This document shows positions 5,418 through 9,689 of a stretch of 9,689 nucleotides of DNA, one piece after another. The position numbers and the translations under genes were made by a program. Source of the stretch: Candidatus Sumerlaeota bacterium (GTDB taxonomy: Bacteria; Sumerlaeota; Sumerlaeia; JAFGJS01); the NCBI GenBank assembly GCA_016928995.1, contig JAFGJS010000136.1:1-9689 (forward strand). The letters are read 5' to 3'. Position 1 is the stretch's first letter. The number at the start of each line of letters is the position of its first letter. Under the pieces are notes generated by a model that searched no databases, was not told the DNA's origin, and worked only from the letters and a program-made list of their open reading frames with translations.

Positions 5418-6806
5418 CTACGACTCTATATCCCAAATGCTTTCCGCCGCTTGCCTTGCGCTGGATAGATGATAGAGCGATCCGGCGACGATTGTGACGT
5501 CCAGCGGCGAATGCGCCGCGTTGTGGGCTTGTTGGAGCGCGAGCGTCATCTCGCCGGGCTGCTCGACAGTCAGGCCGGGATAGGCGGTTCGAACGGCGGC
5601 GGCCAAATCCGCGGCGGGTGTGGCGCGAGGGCTGGGCAGGTCCACGGCGGCGACGATAAGCTGCGGGAAGCGTTCCACCATCGTCCGCAGCAACGTGAGC
5701 GGATTGCGTTCGCGCATCAAACCGAGGATCAACCGGGGCTGGCAGCCGGGATATTGTTCTCTCAGCGTATCGGCGAGCGCGGCGAAGGAAATTTCGCAAT
5801 GCGCGGCGTCGAGGATCAACGGCGGATCGCTGCGGATCGTCTCAAAACGCGCGGGCCATTTCACATCCTTCAAACCTTGTTCGACCGCATGCGGATGTTC
5901 GCGGAAGGCCGCGTCGAGTTGGGCGTCGCCCTGGCGCGTCACTTTCAATGCGACTAGCGCGGTGCGCATGTTGTCGGCCTGATGCTTGCCGGTCAGGGCG
6001 AGTTTATACGCGCGGCCGCGTGCGAGGCGAGGCTCGATGATCTCCACGGCCTGGCTGTCGGGCAGCGGCTGCCGTTCGCCGATTTTCAATTCGCGCTCCA
6101 CGCGCCAAAGCCGGCAGTCGAGCTCCAGGCAGCGCTGGCCGATGATGCGCTCCACTGCGGCGCGGTGCTGATCGAGCTGCGGCGCAAGCACAACGGGCCG
6201 GCCGGGCTTGATGATTCCTGCTTTTTCCGCCGCGATGTGCTCGACGTCTGGACCGAGGATTTCCGCGTGATCGAGGCCGATGCAGGTGATCACGGCGATG
6301 GCGGACTGCGCCACGTTAGTCGCGTCCAGCCGTCCGCCCAGTCCGGTTTCCAGCACGCACCACTCGACGCCGACCGCTTCGAACGCGCAGAACGCCGCGG
6401 CCGTGAGTAGTTCGAATGTTGTGCGGTAGTTGCGCTCCGCCTCGTAGCGTGAATCTTCCCAGCAAGCCTTGACGCGCGACATGGCGCCGGCGAAGACCTG
6501 TTCGCTGACGGGCTGACCGTCGATCATCACGCGCTCGCAGTAGGATGCAAGGTGCGGCGAGGTGTACATCCCCGTGCGCACGCCAGCTGCGGCGAGCATG
6601 TAGTGCAGCATCGCCGCCGTGGAGCCTTTGCCCTTTGTTCCAGCGAGGTGGATGATCTTGTAGGAATTTTGCGGATTGCCCAGCCGTTCGAGGAAGCCCG
6701 CGAAGCGTTCCAAATGAAAATGCTGGGTGTCATATTTGACGCCCGTGCGCATCTTTTCGTAGTCGATGAATCCTTCGATAAAGGCGATTGCTTCGCGATA
6801 GTTCAT
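5418..6806 (-). CDS. folC: Folylpolyglutamate synthase / dihydrofolate synthase (FolC)
   Basis: A 462-residue Mur-ligase-family enzyme that adds glutamate to (dihydro)folate, and in bifunctional forms also joins dihydropteroate to glutamate. Motifs in order: P-loop GTKGKGST (56-63), YTSPHL (81-86), ETGLGGRLDATN (153-164), GLDH (177-180), AAEKAGIIK (192-200), LTGKHQADN (271-279), WPARFE (317-322), LDAAHCE (332-338) and VAGSLYHLSSAR-like C-terminal strand (440-451). Length is normal. Three C-terminal-domain positions deviate from the form I know: WPGRFE is WPARFE, DGAHN is DAAHC, with the conserved His kept at 336. The start has no clear Shine-Dalgarno, but MNYREAIAFI is a typical FolC beginning. 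It is the last gene of the minus-strand cluster, 58 nt after the flavoprotein. Whether it is bifunctional cannot be decided from sequence. Confidence 0.94.
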   Translation of the reverse strand: MNYREAIAFIEGFIDYEKMRTGVKYDTQHFHLERFAGFLERLGNPQNSYKIIHLAGTKGKGSTAAMLHYMLAAAGVRTGMYTSPHLASYCERVMIDGQPVSEQVFAGAMSRVKACWEDSRYEAERNYRTTFELLTAAAFCAFEAVGVEWCVLETGLGGRLDATNVAQSAIAVITCIGLDHAEILGPDVEHIAAEKAGIIKPGRPVVLAPQLDQHRAAVERIIGQRCLELDCRLWRVERELKIGERQPLPDSQAVEIIEPRLARGRAYKLALTGKHQADNMRTALVALKVTRQGDAQLDAAFREHPHAVEQGLKDVKWPARFETIRSDPPLILDAAHCEISFAALADTLREQYPGCQPRLILGLMRERNPLTLLRTMVERFPQLIVAAVDLPSPRATPAADLAAAVRTAYPGLTVEQPGEMTLALQQAHNAAHSPLDVTIVAGSLYHLSSARQAAESIWDIES

Positions 6807-6864
6807 AAGCGTATCGTAGATTCAAATTGTCTGATTGATGATTGCATCTTGGCCATTGAAGCAA

Positions 6865-7413
6865 TTAGTCAGAATGGACTTGTTGTGCAAGGCGCATGAC
6901 GGCATCGGCCAGTTCCGTCAGGCGCTCGGTAATTGCGTGACTCGGCAGGCCGTTCTTTTCGAAATCATCCCTTGTGGCGTAGACGAAGCGCGGCACGATC
7001 AGGCAGCGGAAGTCGAGCATCAGGCTGTTGGCGAATCCCATCACGCCCATATATGCGAAGTGCCCTCCGGCGGCGCAGGCGAAACCGGCGATCTTTTCAT
7101 TCCAGGCCACGGTGGTGAGTTCGATGAGATTTTTCGTCGCCGCGCTGACGGAAAAGTCGTAGATGGGACAGCAAATGAGAACCGCCTTGGCGACATCGAT
7201 CTTACGCTTAATATTCTCGACGTGCGGATCGGCGTAGCACGCCCCGCCGTCGCATAGCGGCAGCGGATAGTCGCGCAGATCAAGCAGTTCGACGGTCGCG
7301 CCGCTTTCCTGCATATGCTTGACGCAATGCAACGCCAGACGGCGGGAGTTGCTGTTGGTGTTCAACGAGCAACTGATGATCAAAATCGGCGGTTGGCTAT
7401 TTGTATCCGTCAT
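6865..7413 (-). CDS. NADPH-dependent FMN reductase-like flavoprotein
   Basis: A 182-residue flavodoxin-like-fold protein. The N-terminal strand and phosphate loop ILIISCSLNTNSNSRRLA (about residues 11-28) fits the GSxRxxS-type FMN phosphate-binding loop. The central PIYDFSVSAATKNLIE fits the family's P-x-Y-x...LKN-x-[IL]-[DE] segment next to the flavin, and GFACAAGGHFAYMGVMGFANSLM fits the second flavin-contact strand. Between them is a cysteine-bearing loop, LPLCDGGACYAD. The substrate (quinone, azo compound, chromate or free FMN) cannot be assigned. ATG 7413 is supported by AAGGA 11 nt upstream, which lies in the last codons of gmhA; the gmhA stop is only 5 nt away, so translational coupling is likely. 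No signal peptide is visible, so it is probably cytoplasmic. Confidence 0.85.
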   Translation of the reverse strand: MTDTNSQPPILIISCSLNTNSNSRRLALHCVKHMQESGATVELLDLRDYPLPLCDGGACYADPHVENIKRKIDVAKAVLICCPIYDFSVSAATKNLIELTTVAWNEKIAGFACAAGGHFAYMGVMGFANSLMLDFRCLIVPRFVYATRDDFEKNGLPSHAITERLTELADAVMRLAQQVHSD

Positions 7414-7418
7414 GGCTG

Positions 7419-8033
7419 TTACGATCCTTGCTTGGCGTATTGTTCCGGGGGAAAGAGTTCACGCTCCACGATCTCGCAGACGGCGTGATACAGCGCGGTG
7501 TGCAGCTCCTGGATGCGCGGGGTGTGTTCGGAGGGCGCCTGGATCAAGGCGTCGCACTGCTCAATGGCCGGATTCGATTTGGCGCCGGCGAACATGACGG
7601 TGCGCATGCCGATCGCGCGGGCCTTCTCGATGGCGCGCAGGATGTTTGGCGAGGAGCCGCTGGTGCTGAAGGCGATCAGCACGTCCCCCGGACGGCCCAG
7701 CCCTTCGATCTGCCGCTCGAACACGGCAAAGTAGTCATAGTCGTTGCAGATGGCGGAGGTGACGGCGATGTCGGTGCTGAGCGTCATGCCGCAGACCGCC
7801 GGCCGGTCGTAGAGGTAGCGTCCGACAAGTTCGCCGATGAAGTGTTGCGCGTCGGCAGCGCTGCCGCCGTTGCCGCAGGCCAGCGCTTTGCCGCCGGCCT
7901 TGAGCGAGGCGACGATGATTTCCGCGGCGCGGACGATGTTTTCGGGAATCGCGCTTTGGGCCATGTCCTGCGTCAGGCGGCTCAGTTCCCGCAGGTTTTC
8001 TTGTATCTGAGATTTGTATTGTTCCTGGTTCAT
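7419..8033 (-). CDS. gmhA: Phosphoheptose (sedoheptulose 7-phosphate) isomerase, SIS domain
   Basis: A 204-residue SIS-domain protein that would convert sedoheptulose 7-phosphate to D-glycero-D-manno-heptose 7-phosphate, the first step to ADP-heptose for LPS core or heptosylated glycans. Family motifs: CGNGGSAADAQHF (53-65), LSTDIAVTSAICNDYDY (85-101), FSTSGSSPNI (122-131) and TPRIQELHTALYHAVCEIVE (171-190). H64, E68, Q175 and H183 correspond in spacing to the zinc and catalytic residues described for E. coli and Burkholderia GmhA, which separates it from other SIS sugar isomerases such as DiaA-like proteins, though DiaA remains the nearest alternative. It is the first gene of the minus-strand cluster. 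The start has only a weak ribosome-binding site, and I could not assign a convincing promoter in the 193-nt divergent gap. Confidence 0.9.
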   Translation of the reverse strand: MNQEQYKSQIQENLRELSRLTQDMAQSAIPENIVRAAEIIVASLKAGGKALACGNGGSAADAQHFIGELVGRYLYDRPAVCGMTLSTDIAVTSAICNDYDYFAVFERQIEGLGRPGDVLIAFSTSGSSPNILRAIEKARAIGMRTVMFAGAKSNPAIEQCDALIQAPSEHTPRIQELHTALYHAVCEIVERELFPPEQYAKQGS

Positions 8034-8119
8034 GCCTTGTGTTCTTTGCTGTTGTTAGAGTAGCTCTCAGGATGCGCGTCACGTCGGATAAACGCAAGAA
8101 ATTAATGGAGCATGCGCGG

Positions 8120-8148
8120 TTGAAGGAATCCTGGTGATTTGATATAAA
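8120..8148 (+). promoter_or_regulatory. Predicted promoter of the beta-helix gene
   Basis: TTGAAG (8120-8125), a 17-nt spacer and TATAAA (8143-8148) make a good plus-strand sigma70-like promoter in the gap divergent from gmhA. Transcription would start near 8155, inside a perfect 12-bp palindrome GAAATATATTTC (8155-8166). A second small hairpin (ATGAAT 8194-8199, loop CAA, ATTCAT 8203-8208) lies just before the start codon. Confidence 0.45.
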
Positions 8149-8226
8149 CCGGTTGAAATATATTTCCATTTTGCGCCGTTGATTATCATAGGAATGAATC
8201 AAATTCATGGGTGAATACGCGACTCA

Positions 8227-9507
8227 ATGCAACGGCATCATGTTTTCATAATGATGGGATGGAGCGCGCTGATTTTATTCGGCGCCGGACGCGTTTGGCC
8301 CGTTCCGGGATCCGGCGGGCCTTTGAATATCACGGTCGGCACGACCTACACTGTCTCGACGATATCCGAATTGGAAAGCGCGGTGAGCGAAGCCAATGAC
8401 GCCGGCGAACCGGCTACGATCCTGATCGCCGACGGCGTTTACGTGCTTAACGTTCCGCTGCTGCATATTCTTTGCGACGGGCTGATTATCCGCAGCGCCA
8501 GCGGAAACCGGGACGCTGTGATTATCCGCGGTCCGGACGAGGGGCCATCCGCGACGGCCACGCACACGTTTCTCATTCCGGCGTCGAACGTCACGATCGC
8601 CGACATCACCTTTGGCTGGTGCCGCTGGCATGGGATCCAGCTGCAAGGCGAAAGCCCCAGCGACGCATCCGGCTTATGGGTGCATAATTGCCGCATCGTG
8701 AATTGCAACGAGCAGTTCATCAAGGGATCGTCCAGCTCGGGCGATCCCGTGGGCGCGACGGACGGGATCATCGAAAACTGCCTGTTCGAGTTCACCAGCG
8801 GCTGGGCTTATCAGTATTACACCGGCGGCATCGACATCCATAAAGGCGTCAATTGGATCGTGCGCGACAATCTGTTTCGCAACATCCGCAATCCCGGCTC
8901 CGGCATCGCGGAGCACGCGGTTCATTTCTGGAATCGCTGTCCCACTCAGGAGCAGAACGTGATCGTGGAGCGCAATTGGGTTGTCAATTGCGACCGGGGG
9001 ATCGGCTTCGGATTGAGTTCCTACGACGGCGGACACAACGGCGGAGCAAGCGCGATCCGCGATAATTTTGTCTATAACGACGGCGCGGGACCGAACACCG
9101 ACGTGGGGATCGGGCTGGAATACGCCGACAATGTGCAGGTGGACAACAACACGGTGTATATCGCGACGTACTGGGCGCCAATGGAATACCGGTTCACCAG
9201 CAATGGGGTGATCTATCGCAACAATCTGGTCAACCTGGCGATCCGGGATCGTAATGATGCGCCGCTGGCCGTGATGTTGAGCAACCTGGAGAGCGTGGAC
9301 GAGGCATGGTTCGTGGATCTGACGGGTGGCGATCTGCATCTCGCCGGGGCGATCCCGCAGGTTGTCGATCAGGGCGCGAGTCTGACGGAATTCAGCCTGG
9401 ACATTGACAACCAGCGCCGTCCCGAGGGAGCGGCTTGGGACATTGGCGCCGATGAATTACGCCAGCCGCCGACAAACAGCGGCTCCGTTTGGCTGATGCT
9501 GGATTGA
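8227..9507 (+). CDS. Secreted right-handed parallel beta-helix (pectate lyase-fold) protein
   Basis: A 426-residue protein with an N-terminal signal-peptide-like segment (hydrophobic about 6-21, after MQRHH). Residues about 42-104 resemble a pectate-lyase-3-type N-terminal section (a helix, then ATILIADGVYVL, a polar turn and DAVIIRGPD). From about 115 to 340 repeated short turns of PbH1 type follow, such as VHNCRIVNCNEQFIKG, IENCLFEFTSG, IVRDNLFRNIRN, IVERNWVVNCDRGIGFGL and VDNNTVYIAT. The C-terminus carries LDIDNQRRPEGAAWDIGADE (391-410), a choice-of-anchor-Q-like end motif. This fold is shared by polysaccharide lyases, epimerases and adhesins; I cannot identify catalytic residues, so activity is unassigned. 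An in-frame stop at 8212 limits upstream extension. No clear Shine-Dalgarno precedes ATG 8227; ATGs at 8251 and 8254 are alternatives. Export across the inner membrane is inferred from the N-terminus. Confidence 0.85.
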   Translation: MQRHHVFIMMGWSALILFGAGRVWPVPGSGGPLNITVGTTYTVSTISELESAVSEANDAGEPATILIADGVYVLNVPLLHILCDGLIIRSASGNRDAVIIRGPDEGPSATATHTFLIPASNVTIADITFGWCRWHGIQLQGESPSDASGLWVHNCRIVNCNEQFIKGSSSSGDPVGATDGIIENCLFEFTSGWAYQYYTGGIDIHKGVNWIVRDNLFRNIRNPGSGIAEHAVHFWNRCPTQEQNVIVERNWVVNCDRGIGFGLSSYDGGHNGGASAIRDNFVYNDGAGPNTDVGIGLEYADNVQVDNNTVYIATYWAPMEYRFTSNGVIYRNNLVNLAIRDRNDAPLAVMLSNLESVDEAWFVDLTGGDLHLAGAIPQVVDQGASLTEFSLDIDNQRRPEGAAWDIGADELRQPPTNSGSVWLMLD

Positions 9508-9541
9508 TTCTTCTGGCGCATCCAATTCATTGACGAACTGC

Positions 9542-9588
9542 AAAAAACGGCTGTCATGATTTTTGCGGGGCAAAAATCCCGCCAGCCG
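9542..9588 (-). terminator. Possible minus-strand terminator for a gene beyond the right edge
   Basis: Read on the minus strand, CGGCTG (9588-9583) pairs with CAGCCG (9553-9548) and is followed by TTTTTT (9547-9542). Inside is either a perfect 8-bp hairpin (ATTTTTGC 9559-9566, loop GGG, GCAAAAAT 9570-9577) or a GCGGG/CCCGC pairing (9565-9569 with 9578-9582). The outer stem encloses 29 nt, long for an intrinsic terminator. It would suit a minus-strand gene converging from the right. Confidence 0.3.
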
Positions 9589-9608
9589 GGGGTGTTGTTG
9601 TGCGTCTA

Positions 9609-9682
9609 CCCAGGCCGGCGCTCACGGCCGCAAGCGGCCTACGCTCTGGCCTGGGCTTTGATACGCAGCGCTTTCAGCGCTG
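9609..9682. repeat. Cluster of nested palindromes, probably a dispersed repeat
   Basis: An outer 8-bp stem CCCAGGCC (9609-9616) with GGCCTGGG (9648-9655) encloses a perfect 6-bp hairpin GGCCGC-AA-GCGGCC (9626-9639). Eleven nt further on is a 7-bp hairpin CAGCGCT-TTC-AGCGCTG (9666-9682). No coding signature is present, and the element may continue past the window edge. The layout resembles intergenic palindromic repeats; copy number cannot be seen here. Confidence 0.6.
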
Positions 9683-9689
9683 ATAAGGA

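Noticed and set aside
4747-5799. 350-codon open frame on the minus strand
   Set aside because: It overlaps the dCMP deaminase antisense and the folC 3' end in another frame; its composition is low-quality and it shows no recognisable domains.
7419-8033. DnaA initiator-associating protein (DiaA) instead of GmhA
   Set aside because: The set H64, E68, Q175 and H183 and the CGNGGSAADAQHF motif favour an active phosphoheptose isomerase; DiaA is kept only as an alternative.
9508-9689. Coding sequence in the right-edge stretch
   Set aside because: The region is occupied by palindromes and a terminator-like structure; short open frames there show no protein-like features.

Overview
The window looks like a piece of a Gram-negative-type bacterial chromosome of moderately high G+C. 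Supporting signs are a sedoheptulose-7-phosphate isomerase of the ADP-heptose (LPS core) pathway, a type IV pilin/pseudopilin, large secreted beta-sandwich and beta-helix proteins, and dispersed palindromic repeats. The pilin N-terminus (FTLIELLIVV..., then a PNFLEFQTRAKVSRVKADIRSL-like helix), the LamG/Ig surface protein and the repeats remind me of poorly cultured lineages around Sumerlaeota, Hydrogenedentota, Lentisphaerota or Planctomycetota. That placement rests on recall and is low confidence.

Layout, left to right. (1) Bases 2-2977, plus strand: the 3' part of a very large extracellular protein built from a tandem module (LamG, Ig-like A, Ig-like B) with a period of about 450 residues, ending in a last LamG domain and followed by tandem hairpins. 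(2) Bases 3105-4023: a self-contained transcription unit for one pilin-like protein. It has a good sigma70-type promoter, a leader of about 160 nt with an exact 14-nt direct repeat, a strong Shine-Dalgarno and a textbook terminator. (3) Bases 4078-4162: a large imperfect inverted repeat of REP/MITE type between convergent genes. (4) Bases 4216-4695, minus: a BrxA/BrxB-type bacilliredoxin, divergent from (5) a dCMP deaminase (4891-5409, plus) that strikingly resembles the eukaryotic enzyme. (6) Minus-strand cluster reading gmhA (8033-7419), NADPH-dependent FMN reductase-like flavoprotein (7413-6865), folC (6806-5418). folC ends 8 nt from the dCMP deaminase stop. (7) Bases 8227-9507, plus: a secreted right-handed beta-helix protein with its own predicted promoter, followed by a minus-strand terminator-like structure and a cluster of nested palindromes at the right edge.

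Functionally the window mixes cell-surface functions (LamG/Ig protein, pilin, beta-helix protein, heptose synthesis) with housekeeping metabolism. dCMP deaminase makes dUMP for thymidylate synthesis and FolC makes the polyglutamylated folates that reaction uses, so those two convergent genes act in linked pathways. I see no defence system, CRISPR array, integrase, transposase, tRNA or rRNA. The most unusual content is non-coding: the inverted-repeat element, the repeated pilin leader, the operator-like palindrome in the bacilliredoxin promoter region and the palindrome cluster at the right edge.
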